Positions 6,298 to 14,082 of a DNA stretch of 20,919 nucleotides are shown one piece after another. Each line of letters opens with the position of its first letter. Position 1 is the first letter of the stretch. The notes beneath the pieces are model-generated. The model ran no database searches. It was not told where the DNA came from and saw nothing but the letters and a program-made list of their open reading frames with translations. Source of the stretch: Burkholderiales bacterium UBA4615 (GTDB lineage: Bacteria > Pseudomonadota > Gammaproteobacteria > Burkholderiales > Burkholderiaceae_E); NCBI GenBank assembly GCA_002386465.1, contig DGIT01000030.1, positions 1-20,919 of the forward strand, read 5' to 3'. A program made the position numbers and the translations under genes.

Positions 6298-7506
6298 TCA
6301 GGTCGTGGGCAGCCACTTCACCGGTACGAGGAACCTGCCGCCTACGGTTTTGATCGCGGTGTCCTCGCTACGCTGAGAGGCTGCACGCAGCGCAATCAGC
6401 AATCGACCTGCCTGAGTCTGGCGCCAGAACCAGGCGTCCACCTGCTGGGCTGACACTGCGTTGCCGTCGGCTTGCGCAGCCTCGCCGTACAAGGCCTTGA
6501 GATCATCGGCCATGAAGCGCATGGCCAGCGCCGCAGAATGGTGTGCCGGCACGGTCGGTCGCTGCCCCATCAGCAGCTGGGCTGCAAACGCCGGAAATTG
6601 ATCGGGTGCCTGACCCGCAAGACCGACCGTTGTGCGTCCGGTGCGCGCCTTGGCTCGCGCCCAGGCCGGCAGGATCCGGTCGAGTTCAGCCTGTAAGGTC
6701 GACGCCCACTGCTGGGCGGAATCGGGCTCTGCAGGCGCAGACAACGCGACGGCAGGCTGCCAGCCCGTTCGCTCGACACTGCCAGGATCACTGCCCGCAA
6801 AGGTCTCGAGGATGACCGGGCCGTCTGTGCGCTCGAGCAATCCGAGTGCGGCGACCAGCACCGCGCGCTGCAGTGCAGGCGCATCGGGCGCACCGAACGG
6901 GCGACCCAGCATGAACGGCACGGCAAGCGCCCTGGGAGGCCGCACCGCCGCGGCATGCTCTTTGATCAGCGCAACGACGGTCGTAGGCAGTCCGCGCGAC
7001 TCCACCGCATGGGCCAGCGCGCTCACGGCGCGCGTGCACAGCGGTCAGACCGGCGCGAAAACGACTGCGTCGCAGCGGTCAGCCAACAGGGCCTGGGTCA
7101 TTGTGTCGATAGCCGAGCCCATTTCAGCCGGGTCGGTCGAGCCCATGACCGTGAAGTGGCGCGACGCGACACTGCCGATCACCCCGTCTGCGGCCAATTC
7201 CTGCAGTCGGCGCAATGGAAACACGACGTCAGGGTCAACCTGAAACCCGGTGCGATCAAAGTTGATCGAGACATGGCTGCTGAGCAGCGCATGCGCCGAG
7301 GCATCGGAGGGCAGTTCACGGGCCTCGCCCGCACCGACCGAGAACGGCGCTTCGCCGGGCTGCACCAGCGCAGCACTGCTCACCAGCGCGACCCGACGCC
7401 CGGACAGCGCAGGACCCGAAACAAAGGGTGTGGAGGGTGAGGGCGTACAGGGGAGATCCCGCACCACGGTGCGGGTCGGTTCAGGCAGATCATCGATTTG
7501 GGCCAC
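6298..7506 (-). CDS. Probable selenoprotein: GrdB-like (selenoprotein B family) with in-frame UGA as Sec154
   Basis: The frame from the GTG at 7506 to the stop at 6298 is exactly 403 codons, interrupted once by TGA at 7045-7047 (codon 154). Both sides are one protein. The N-terminal part has INFDRTGFQVDPDVVFPLRRL and GVIGSVASRHFTVMGSTDP, followed by DAVVFAPV; after the TGA come PLCTRAV, GLPTTVVAL and RPFGAPDAPALQRAVL, the layout of the glycine/betaine/sarcosine/D-proline reductase selenoprotein B family. The TGA falls where this family has selenocysteine or cysteine, giving a U-x-x-C redox motif (Sec154, Cys157). A SECIS-like hairpin follows. AGGAG sits 7 bases before the GTG start. The gene lies 31 bases after an OFA-like MFS gene, probably in one operon. 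No GrdA, GrdC or Sec machinery is in the window, so the substrate and electron donor are unknown. An ordinary tool would split it at 7045 or call a pseudogene. A real nonsense mutation is the alternative. Confidence 0.85.
7005..7047 (-). promoter_or_regulatory. Candidate bacterial SECIS element with the Sec UGA
   Basis: In the mRNA the UGA (7045-7047) is followed at once by a strong foldback. A 6-bp all-GC stem (7028-7033 with 7017-7022) closes a 5-base loop CGUGA (7023-7027). Below it the helix continues with bulges through C-G, C-G, G-C, G-C and U-A pairs to a 4-bp base (7041-7044 with 7005-7008). The loop begins 18 bases after the UGA and has G as its second base. Known bacterial SECIS elements place a small loop with an early G at about 16-37 bases after UGA, so the geometry fits. 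GC-rich DNA forms hairpins easily, so the shape alone is not proof. Confidence 0.6.
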
Positions 7507-7537
7507 GAAGGCGCTCCTGTGTGGAAGAGGAAGTCAG

Positions 7538-8839
7538 TCAGGCAGGTGCATTGGTCGGCATCGGGCGGGCAACCGGGGCGCTCAAACCACGCCCGGCACG
7601 CCACAGCAGATACAGCGCGATGGCTCCGTTCAACAGGTTCCAGGCAATGCCGTTGAGGAAGGCCGCGTGATAGGAGCCGGTCATGTCAAAGATGGCGCCT
7701 GACATCCAGCCACCCAAGGCCATGCCGAGCAAGGTGCAGGACACCACCATGGCGACGCGGGTACCGGTTTGGGCCGGCGGGAAATACTCGCGCACGATCA
7801 GCGCGTAGGACGGCACGATGCCGCCCTGAAACAGCCCGAAGAGTGCCGACACCACAAAAAGCGAGACCATGCCGTCAAAGGGCAAGAACAGCAGCAGCGC
7901 CACGCACTGCAGGACCGATCCCAGCAGCAGGGTGCGCAGACCGCCGATCCGATCGGAAATCACACCGGACACCAATCGGCTGACGATGCCAAATCCGAGC
8001 ATCACGGCCAGCATCTGCGCACCGCGGGCTGCACCAAAACCGAGGTCGGTGCAGTAGGCCACGATATGCACCTGGGGCATGGCCATGGCCACGCAGCAGG
8101 CCACGCCCGCAATGCACAACAGCGCATGCAGGAAGCCCGGGGCCAGGCCCAGGGGCCGGGCAAACCGTGCGCGGGCTGCCGCCTGCGAGGCGTGTGCCGC
8201 CGCAGCGGATGCCGGCGAGCCGTCTGACACCATGCCAAGCGCCAGGACTGGCGCACGGCGACGCAACAGAAATGAAAGCGGCAGCATGGTGGCTGCGCAG
8301 AAGATGCCAATACCGATGAAGGTCTGGCGCCATCCCACTGCCTCGATGAAATACTGGGCAATGGGCGGCCAGATGGCGCCACCCAGATAGTTGCCGCTTG
8401 CGCAGATCGCAACCGCCAGCCCACGGCGCTTTTCAAACCACAGCGTGGTGTCGGCCACGAGCGGCGAAAATGTGGAGGCCGTGCCGAGCATGCCAATGAG
8501 CAGTCCGTGTGCCAGCGTGAGCCAGAAGGGGTTCGGCGCCAGACCCGCAGCCACGAAACCCAAGCCCAGGCCCAGCGCGCCGATCCCCACCGGTACATTG
8601 ATGCCAAAGCGGTCGGCGAGCTTGCCCATCAGCACACCGCCCACCCCGAAGCCGATCATCATCATGGTGTAAGGCGTGGAGGCTGCCGAACGGTCGATCC
8701 CGAAGCCGGCCTGCACCGCGGGCAGTGCCACGCTGATCACGTACATGCCGCTTGCGCCGATCGTCATCAGCACAAGCGCCACAATCAGACGCAGCCATGC
8801 GTAGCGCGAGTCCGGTCCGTAGCGCAGGTCAGCGCTCAA
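7538..8839 (-). CDS. MFS transporter, oxalate/formate antiporter or monocarboxylate-like
   Basis: This is a 12-helix major facilitator of about 433 residues resembling the OFA / monocarboxylate carriers. The first helix (RLIVALVLMTIGASGMYVIS) follows a short cytoplasmic leader. Other signs are GKLADRFG after helix 2, SPLVADTTLWFEKRRGLAVA and GNYLGG in the first half, and SGVISDRIGGLRTLLLG in the second. I chose the TTG at 8837-8839 because it overlaps the stop of the upstream gene as TTGA and leaves a normal N terminus; the frame stays open to a GTG at 8896, which would overlap the upstream gene's zinc motif and lacks a ribosome site. It probably imports a small organic acid. The GrdB-like selenoprotein gene follows 31 bases downstream, so the transported compound may be related to its substrate (inference). 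Confidence 0.85.
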   Translation of the reverse strand: MSADLRYGPDSRYAWLRLIVALVLMTIGASGMYVISVALPAVQAGFGIDRSAASTPYTMMMIGFGVGGVLMGKLADRFGINVPVGIGALGLGLGFVAAGLAPNPFWLTLAHGLLIGMLGTASTFSPLVADTTLWFEKRRGLAVAICASGNYLGGAIWPPIAQYFIEAVGWRQTFIGIGIFCAATMLPLSFLLRRRAPVLALGMVSDGSPASAAAAHASQAAARARFARPLGLAPGFLHALLCIAGVACCVAMAMPQVHIVAYCTDLGFGAARGAQMLAVMLGFGIVSRLVSGVISDRIGGLRTLLLGSVLQCVALLLFLPFDGMVSLFVVSALFGLFQGGIVPSYALIVREYFPPAQTGTRVAMVVSCTLLGMALGGWMSGAIFDMTGSYHAAFLNGIAWNLLNGAIALYLLWRAGRGLSAPVARPMPTNAPA

Positions 8840-9594
8840 TGGCTGGCCTGCATGCCGCAGCAATTCTTGAACTTGCGCCCGCTGCCGCAAGTGCACGGGT
8901 CGTTGCGACCGATCTTGGGCAGACCACGCTTCTGCGTGGCCGGTGCGAGCGCACGCGCACGGGCCACGCGGAAAAAGTCGTAAGCGTCCTGCACGCCATC
9001 GAGCATGTCGTGGATCACCGACTCGCGCTCATCGTCGGCAATCGGCTCGTAATCCCCTCCGGCCTCGCCTTCATCAGCTTCCTCGTCGGCGTCGTCGCCA
9101 GAGGTCGCGTCGGCTTCGGCATCCCGATGCGCATCGGCCACCAGACGCATGACCGGTTCGAGCGCATCAGCCAATTCGTCATCATCCTCAAGCGGGCCCC
9201 ATGCATCGGGGCGAAGCGCCATGCCGCGCGCAAAGCCGATCGCCCAGGCATGACCCCAGGGCCGCCCCTGTTCATCATGCGACAGCACTGGTGCAAAACC
9301 CTGCCCGTCGTAGAGCATGCTTGCCACCGCCACGCGATGCCGCTCAATCAGCCTGAGCAGTGATGCATCGGCACCTTGACCACGCGCAGCGACGGCAGCG
9401 CGCGACGATTCGCCCAGCACCAGTGCAAGCCACTCCTCGCGCGGCACCGGCTGTGGACAACAGGCAAGCGCAGCAAAAAATCCGTCGAGTTCCTCGAGCG
9501 CCATCGAGTTGTCCGGGTCGATGTCGGCCAGACGGCCATCCAGCGTCTCGATGTCCTGGTCGGTGAGCGGAGAGCCCGGGTTGGGTGCATTCAT
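8836..9594 (-). CDS. YecA/UPF0149-family protein with C-terminal SEC-C zinc motif
   Basis: This 252-residue protein begins MNAPNPGSPLTDQDIETLD, then MALEELDGFFAALACCP, the UPF0149 (YgfB/YecA) signature. A central region (GHAWAIGFARGMAL) continues the fold. Residues about 160-185 are a strongly acidic low-complexity stretch. The last 25 residues hold a SEC-C metal-binding motif, CTCGSGRKFKNCC (Cys234, Cys236, Cys245, Cys246), as at the SecA C terminus, which binds zinc. SEC-C has nothing to do with selenocysteine. The precise role is unknown; such proteins are suspected of linking to ribosomes or translocation. I took the ATG at 9592-9594 since it matches family starts; the frame is open to a GTG at 9627. 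It overlaps the following MFS start by four bases. Confidence 0.88.
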   Translation of the reverse strand: MNAPNPGSPLTDQDIETLDGRLADIDPDNSMALEELDGFFAALACCPQPVPREEWLALVLGESSRAAVAARGQGADASLLRLIERHRVAVASMLYDGQGFAPVLSHDEQGRPWGHAWAIGFARGMALRPDAWGPLEDDDELADALEPVMRLVADAHRDAEADATSGDDADEEADEGEAGGDYEPIADDERESVIHDMLDGVQDAYDFFRVARARALAPATQKRGLPKIGRNDPCTCGSGRKFKNCCGMQASH

Positions 9595-9699
9595 CCCCCG
9601 ATCGTACCCCGCAAGGGGCCGCAGCACGGCCGATCGTCCGATACGCGAAACGCCAAATCCGTCATTTCCCCGATCCGCGGCTTATGCGAGCCTGTCCCC

Positions 9700-10227
9700 A
9701 TGAACACACATTCATCCCACGCCCATCGGTCCGCGTCGCCCAGTCATGCGCCGCATGCCTTCGATCCCAAAGCGGACACGGCTTTGAACCCTATGGACGG
9801 CGCCCGAGTGGCCGGCATGCCGCATGGCGGGTGCGCGAGCATGGTGCTACGGCTCTTCGAGGGCCGGGATTGCGACCGAGCGCCAACGCAGTCCGGCATC
9901 GATCTGGATGCGCTTGGCGCAGACCTGCACCGCCTGTGGCAGTCCTTCGGGGCCCGCGGGAGACGCGCAGCACGCATCGAGGTGTCTTGTGTGGAGTCTT
10001 GCGCAGAGTCACGCGCAGAGCGAGAGCGCGATGCCCGGCGGCTCATTGAACTTGAAGGCTCAGCGCACCGGGGCGGCGGGCTGGCGAACGCACTGCGCGC
10101 CACCCTCGTGCGCCTGGATCCCGGCGAATACCTGCTCCTGCTGGCAGCGCCTGCCGCGGCATCGGCCGCTGCGCTCGGCCAGCTCGCAGGCGAGTTGGCA
10201 CAACACTATCCGTTGGCACCTGCCTGA
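9700..10227 (+). CDS. Hypothetical protein resembling a degenerate half condensation domain
   Basis: This 175-residue protein is not firmly recognised. After a His/Ser/Ala-rich leader (about 45 residues), the segment MVLRLFEGRDCD...GIDLDALGADLHRLWQSFGARG looks like the start of an NRPS condensation domain. The stretch NALRATLVRLDPGEYLLLLA with LGQLAGELAQHY looks like the strand and helix that flank its HHxxxDG motif. That motif is absent, replaced by an alanine-rich run, and the C-terminal lobe is missing, so catalysis is not expected. The ATG at 9700 has no evident ribosome site; Met at 9792 is an alternative. The upstream in-frame extension overlaps the opposite-strand gene and is rejected. 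No biosynthetic genes are nearby. The coding call is fair; the resemblance is by eye only. Confidence 0.55.
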   Translation: MNTHSSHAHRSASPSHAPHAFDPKADTALNPMDGARVAGMPHGGCASMVLRLFEGRDCDRAPTQSGIDLDALGADLHRLWQSFGARGRRAARIEVSCVESCAESRAERERDARRLIELEGSAHRGGGLANALRATLVRLDPGEYLLLLAAPAAASAAALGQLAGELAQHYPLAPA

Positions 10228-10248
10228 TCCGGCTGGCTGCAGTGGCAT

Positions 10249-10269
10249 GGCCCGCGCGTGAAGCGGGCC
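10249..10269. terminator. Hairpin between convergent genes, possible bidirectional terminator
   Basis: GGCCCGC and GCGGGCC form a perfect 7-bp stem with a 7-base loop (10256-10262), placed between the end of the hypothetical gene and the stop of yaeQ. There is no T tract on either side, so it is not a canonical intrinsic terminator, but it could protect transcript ends or slow polymerase in both directions. Confidence 0.4.
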
Positions 10270-10270
10270 G

Positions 10271-10834
10271 TCAGGCGCCTCGAGCAGCCTCGATCGAACC
10301 TGCCCACCAGACCGGTTCAATGGTGATACTGCGCTCACCGATGCCGATCCAGATCTGCCCGTCCTGTACCGTGCAATCGACGCGCATCGAGCGCTCGCCC
10401 AGCTTGGCCAGTGCCTCGCTGGCCTGAGGATCGATCGCACACACAGATAAATTGCGGTGGCGCGCCAGCGCGCCCTGTTGCTGGCGCCACCAGACTTCGG
10501 CCTTGTGACCGCCATAGGCCAGGATCACCACGCGATCGGCGCGACCGCATGCCTTGCGCACCCATTTTTCGTCGGGCAGACCCACTTCCACCCATAGGCG
10601 CAGGCGGCCCGTGTCATCCGCGAGCACGAGATCGGGCTCGCCCTCCGAAGACAGACCGGGGCCGAACTGCAACCCATCTTCGGCCAGGAGGCTGAACGCC
10701 AGCAGGCGCAGCATGAGCCGCTCGAGCGTCTCGGACGGGTGCAACGCGATCGTGAGCGCGTGGCTGGCATAGTGCCCCCGATCAATGTCGGAGATCGCCA
10801 GTTCGGCTTTATAGACAGTGGAACGCAGGGCCAT
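10271..10834 (-). CDS. yaeQ: YaeQ family protein
   Basis: This 187-residue protein matches the YaeQ family along its whole length: MALRSTVYKAELAISDIDRG at the start, then HYASHALTIALHPSE, FGPGLSSEGEPDLVLADDTG and LWVEVGLPDEKWVRKA. The fold is related to PD-(D/E)xK nucleases, and EPDL with the E of WVEVG and the K of DEKW fit that core. Enterobacterial YaeQ was linked to suppression of an rfaH defect in haemolysin expression, but its biochemical role is unsettled. The ATG at 10832-10834 gives the normal family start. No ribosome site is visible; TACAAT lies 9 bases upstream and could be a -10 box giving an almost leaderless mRNA. It is divergent from the oxidoreductase gene over 61 bases. Confidence 0.92.
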   Translation of the reverse strand: MALRSTVYKAELAISDIDRGHYASHALTIALHPSETLERLMLRLLAFSLLAEDGLQFGPGLSSEGEPDLVLADDTGRLRLWVEVGLPDEKWVRKACGRADRVVILAYGGHKAEVWWRQQQGALARHRNLSVCAIDPQASEALAKLGERSMRVDCTVQDGQIWIGIGERSITIEPVWWAGSIEAARGA

Positions 10835-10868
10835 GGGGTGCCATTGTAGGATCGCGGCCATCTTGAAT

Positions 10869-10881
10869 GGGTCGCAGACCC
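10869..10881 (+). promoter_or_regulatory. Short palindrome just before the quinone oxidoreductase gene
   Basis: GGGTC-GCA-GACCC is a perfect 5-bp inverted repeat between the divergent yaeQ and oxidoreductase genes, ending a few bases before the AAGGA ribosome site. It could be an operator or a leader hairpin that limits ribosome access. It is short enough to be chance. Confidence 0.25.
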
Positions 10882-10895
10882 GAAAGGACCGTGCA

Positions 10896-11888
10896 ATGAA
10901 GGCAGTCTGGTATGAGCGAAAGGGACCGGCGCGCGAGGTGCTGACGATCGGCGAACGCGAGACACCGCAGCCCGCAGCCGGTGAGGTGAGGGTCCGCATG
11001 CACCGCTCTGCAGTGAACCCCTCAGATACCAAACAGCGCGGCGGCGCACGAGGCATTGTGACCATGCCTTTTCCGTTCGTGGTTCCGCATCAGGATGGCG
11101 CGGGCATCATCGACGCCGTAGGTTCGGGCGTGGACGCTGCGCGGGTGGGTGAGCGGGTCTGGGTCTATGAGGCCACGCTGGGGCGCTTCTGGGGCACCGC
11201 AGCCCAGTACAGCGTGGTGCCTGCACACAAGGCCGTGAAGCTGCCCGATCACACCGACTTCGATGCCGGGGCTTGCATGGGCATCCCGGCTATGACCGCG
11301 CACCGATGCGTCATGGCCGACGGCCCGGTCAAGGGGAAAACCGTTCTGGTCACCGGCGGTGCGGGCGCGGTGGGCTACTACGCCGTGCAGATCGCCAAGC
11401 TGGAGGGCGCTCGGGTCATCGCCACGGTCAGCCGGGATGAACAGGCCGAACGGGCGCGCCAGGCCGGTGCCGACGCGGTGATCAATTACCGCACCGAAGA
11501 TGTGGGACGCAGGCTGCAGGACTTGACCGGTGCGGCCAGCGGTGTCGACCGTATCGTGGAGGTGGCCTTTGGTGCCAACCTGGCCACGAGCGTGGCCGTG
11601 CTCAAACCGAATGGGGTGATCGCGAGCTACGCCTCGGATGCCGTACCCGAGCCTGCCCTGCCCTTCTGGCCGATGCTCTCGAAGGACCTGACCACGCGCT
11701 TTGTGCTGGTGTATGCCATGTCGCGCGAGGCGCATGATGAAGCCGCACGCTGGATCACATCCGCACTGGAACGGCGCGCGCTGGTGCACCAGTACTACAA
11801 GACCTTTGCCCTGGATGAGATCGCACAGGCGCACGAAGCCACCGAGTCGATGAAACAGGTGGGCAAGGTACTGGTGGCCATCGACTGA
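10896..11888 (+). CDS. NAD(P)H:quinone oxidoreductase, zinc-independent MDR family
   Basis: This 330-residue medium-chain dehydrogenase/reductase is of the quinone oxidoreductase (zeta-crystallin-like) type. The N-terminal GroES-like domain (about 1-120) includes VRVRMHRSAVNPSDTKQRGG and VVPHQDGAGIIDAVGSGV and lacks the cysteine/histidine set of zinc alcohol dehydrogenases. The Rossmann part has VLVTGGAGAVGYYAVQIAK (nucleotide loop 154-160). The C-terminal TFALDEIAQAHEATES is typical of the family. It should reduce quinones or activated alkenes with NADPH. AAGGA sits 7 bases before the ATG, deciding the start; the open frame reaches further upstream into yaeQ. It converges with the helicase gene with only 4 bases between stops, so the transcripts must overlap. 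Confidence 0.92.
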   Translation: MKAVWYERKGPAREVLTIGERETPQPAAGEVRVRMHRSAVNPSDTKQRGGARGIVTMPFPFVVPHQDGAGIIDAVGSGVDAARVGERVWVYEATLGRFWGTAAQYSVVPAHKAVKLPDHTDFDAGACMGIPAMTAHRCVMADGPVKGKTVLVTGGAGAVGYYAVQIAKLEGARVIATVSRDEQAERARQAGADAVINYRTEDVGRRLQDLTGAASGVDRIVEVAFGANLATSVAVLKPNGVIASYASDAVPEPALPFWPMLSKDLTTRFVLVYAMSREAHDEAARWITSALERRALVHQYYKTFALDEIAQAHEATESMKQVGKVLVAID

Positions 11889-11892
11889 GGGC

Positions 11893-14082
11893 TTACCAGC
11901 GGGACCGCAGTCGGGCGGCCACATCGACGCGGGGCGCTGCGCTGTGACGGCGGTCGGTTGCAGCCTGGTCGGCCCCGCGGTCTGCGACAGCCGCGGCCGC
12001 CCAGCCCGGCACCACCGGTGGCATGGGTGCAGGTTCACCCCGGCGCGATTCCCCTTGGATCGGCATGCATTCCAGCGTAGCCAGCACGGCTTCGTTCAGG
12101 AAGCGGCTGCGTGCGCCGGTCACATGGCGATCGCCCAGGCGAGGCTGGTGCGTGACTGCAAAGGCTCGTGGCTCGACAAGCTCGAGTGCATTGCGCGCAC
12201 GGGTCATGGCGACATAGAGCAGCCTGCGTTCCTCTTCGATGCTGTGCGCAGCACCCGTCGCATATTCGTTCGGGAAATTGCCGTCGGTGACATTGAGCAC
12301 CCACACCGCATCCCACTCCTGTCCCTTCGCTGAGTGCACCGTGGACAGGATCAGATAGTCCTCGTCACGATGCGGCGCGCCTGCCAGGTCCCCTGAAGCC
12401 GAGGGCGGGTCGAGCGCGAGTTCGGTCAGAAATTGTTCGCGACTGCCAAAGTGTGTTGCCACGGCCCCGAGCACCTTGAGATCGGCAGCACGCACCGCTG
12501 CGCCATCGCGGTAGAGGCGCTCCAGCAGCGGCTGATACCAGGCACAGACTGCATCGAATTGGCCGCGCCAGCGCGCCTCGCGCGGCCCGATGTCACGCGT
12601 CAGGGCGATGAGCGCCTCCCAGTGCAGCGCAGCCGCTGCGGGCGGCGCCCACGCACTCAGGCCCACAGACAGACTTTCATGCGCCGCGCAAACGGCCAGT
12701 GCGCGCTCGGCCAGGGCCGGGCCCATACCAGGCAGGCATTGGAGAACGCGAAACCCGGCTAATGCATCGCGCGGCTGCTGCATCCAGCGCAGCACGGCCA
12801 GCACATCCTTGACATGCGCAGCGTCCATGAAGCGCAGGCCGCCATGCTTGACGAAGGGAATCTTGCGGCGGGTGAGCTCAAGCTCGAGCCATTCGCTGTG
12901 CTGCGCGTTGCGAAAGAGGACCGCCTGCTCCTTGAGCGGGATGCCGGTTTCGCGCTGCGCAAGCACGCCGTCGATGACCCGATCAGCCTGGGCACGTTCA
13001 TCCGCCACAGTGGCCAGGACGGGCCGTGCACCTGTCCCACGCGCGGCCTGAAGCGACTTGGGATATGCCTGGGTCGCACCCGCCATCAGCGCATTGGCGC
13101 AGTCAAGCACGGGTTGCACCGAACGGTAGTTGCGCTCCAGCGTGATGCGCTGTGCAGGCGGATCGAACTGCTCACCAAACGCGAGGATGTGGTCGATGCA
13201 GGCGCCGCGAAACGCATAGATGGACTGTGCATCATCCCCCACGGCCATGAGCCCCGCACCTTGCGGGCTCAGCGCACGCAGGATGCCCGCCTGCAAGGTG
13301 TTGGTGTCCTGGTATTCGTCCACAAGGATGTGGTCAAAGCGCGCCGCCATCTGCGCGGCGGTCTGCGCATCGGACAGCGCAGCCTCCCAGGCCAGCAGCA
13401 GATCATCGAAGTCCAGAACATGGTGGGCCTGCTTGCGCTCGGCATAGGCTGCAAAGAGGCTGCGCAGCGCGTCATGCCAGTCCAGGCACCAGGGCCAGCC
13501 CTGCGCCAGCACTTCGCGCAATGGGCGTCCGGTGTTCAGGGCGAACGAGGCAATCGCCAGGCAGGTGTCTTTGCGTGGAAACCGGCTGCGGGTGGCCGAC
13601 CAGCCTTGCTCATGGCGAATCAGGTCGATCAGGTCGGCGGCGTCTGAACGGTCCAGCACGCTGAAGCCTGGGTCCAGCCCAAGGGCGCTTGCATGCAAGC
13701 GCAGCAATCTCGCGGCCACGGCGTGAAAGGTGCCCGCCCAGGGCAGATGCAGTGCAGCCGCTTCGCCGGACGGCTCGACTCCGCTATTCAGGGTCTGCAT
13801 GAGCGCCTGCCCGGCGCGGCGCACCATTTCTTGTGCTGCGCGCCTGGAGAAGGTGATGAGCAGAATGCGGGCCGGATCAACGCCCTGCTCGACCAGCCAG
13901 GCCACCCGATGCGCCAAGGTGGCGGTCTTGCCAGTGCCTGCTCCGGCGATCACCAGCAGCGGCGCAGCCTTCACGCGGCCATCGCCCAGAGGCATGCCCC
14001 AGGTGACGGCGGCGCGCTGCTGCGGATTGAGGCGATCGAGCCAAGGGGAAGCGGTTAGGGTCATCAAAGCGGTTGGGGTCAT
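11893..14082 (-). CDS. UvrD/Rep-family superfamily 1 DNA helicase
   Basis: This 729-residue SF1A helicase should translocate 3' to 5' on single-stranded DNA, in repair or replication restart. Motifs in order: Q motif LNPQQRAAV (18-26), Walker A AGAGTGKT (46-53), DEYQDT (255-260), GDDAQSIYAFRG (282-293), LERNYRS (315-321), VHSAKGQEWD (582-591) and EERRLLYVAMTRAR (617-630). Length is close to UvrD. The tail after residue 640 is low-complexity and ends VAARLRSRW. It may be a second UvrD paralogue rather than the main one. Two in-frame ATGs (14082 and 14064) lie in an 18-bp tandem repeat, and neither has a clear ribosome site, so the exact start is open. It is divergent from the dehydrogenase at 14169. 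Confidence 0.94.
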   Translation of the reverse strand: MTPTALMTLTASPWLDRLNPQQRAAVTWGMPLGDGRVKAAPLLVIAGAGTGKTATLAHRVAWLVEQGVDPARILLITFSRRAAQEMVRRAGQALMQTLNSGVEPSGEAAALHLPWAGTFHAVAARLLRLHASALGLDPGFSVLDRSDAADLIDLIRHEQGWSATRSRFPRKDTCLAIASFALNTGRPLREVLAQGWPWCLDWHDALRSLFAAYAERKQAHHVLDFDDLLLAWEAALSDAQTAAQMAARFDHILVDEYQDTNTLQAGILRALSPQGAGLMAVGDDAQSIYAFRGACIDHILAFGEQFDPPAQRITLERNYRSVQPVLDCANALMAGATQAYPKSLQAARGTGARPVLATVADERAQADRVIDGVLAQRETGIPLKEQAVLFRNAQHSEWLELELTRRKIPFVKHGGLRFMDAAHVKDVLAVLRWMQQPRDALAGFRVLQCLPGMGPALAERALAVCAAHESLSVGLSAWAPPAAAALHWEALIALTRDIGPREARWRGQFDAVCAWYQPLLERLYRDGAAVRAADLKVLGAVATHFGSREQFLTELALDPPSASGDLAGAPHRDEDYLILSTVHSAKGQEWDAVWVLNVTDGNFPNEYATGAAHSIEEERRLLYVAMTRARNALELVEPRAFAVTHQPRLGDRHVTGARSRFLNEAVLATLECMPIQGESRRGEPAPMPPVVPGWAAAAVADRGADQAATDRRHSAAPRVDVAARLRSRW

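Noticed and set aside
6298..7026. Separate 242-residue gene starting at the GTG at 7026
   Set aside because: It continues the same frame as the upstream piece across a single TGA, has no ribosome site of its own, and its start lies in the loop of the SECIS-like hairpin; one selenoprotein explains both.
8840..8896. Extended MFS start at the GTG at 8896
   Set aside because: It would overlap the SEC-C zinc motif of the upstream gene by about 60 bases and lacks a ribosome site; the TTG with TTGA overlap fits better, though not certain.
8878..8935. SEC-C motif of the YecA-like gene as evidence of a selenocysteine link
   Set aside because: SEC-C is a SecA-type zinc motif with four cysteines; the name is a coincidence.
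9040..9130. Possible repeat array in the acidic stretch of the YecA-like gene
   Set aside because: It is low-complexity Asp/Glu/Ala coding with no regular unit.
9376..9699. In-frame N-terminal extension of the gene at 9700
   Set aside because: It lies mostly antisense to the YecA-like gene and has no family resemblance; it is just open frame.
9595..9699. A tRNA such as selC in the longer intergenic gaps (also 20763-20887)
   Set aside because: No TTCGA-type T loop or cloverleaf arms are visible; no Sec machinery was found in the window.
11022..12038. 338-residue minus-strand frame opposite the quinone oxidoreductase
   Set aside because: It is a mirror frame of a well-supported gene, rich in His and Arg with no motif; common in GC-rich DNA.
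12814..13647. 277-residue plus-strand frame opposite the helicase
   Set aside because: It is antisense to the helicase motifs with no independent support.
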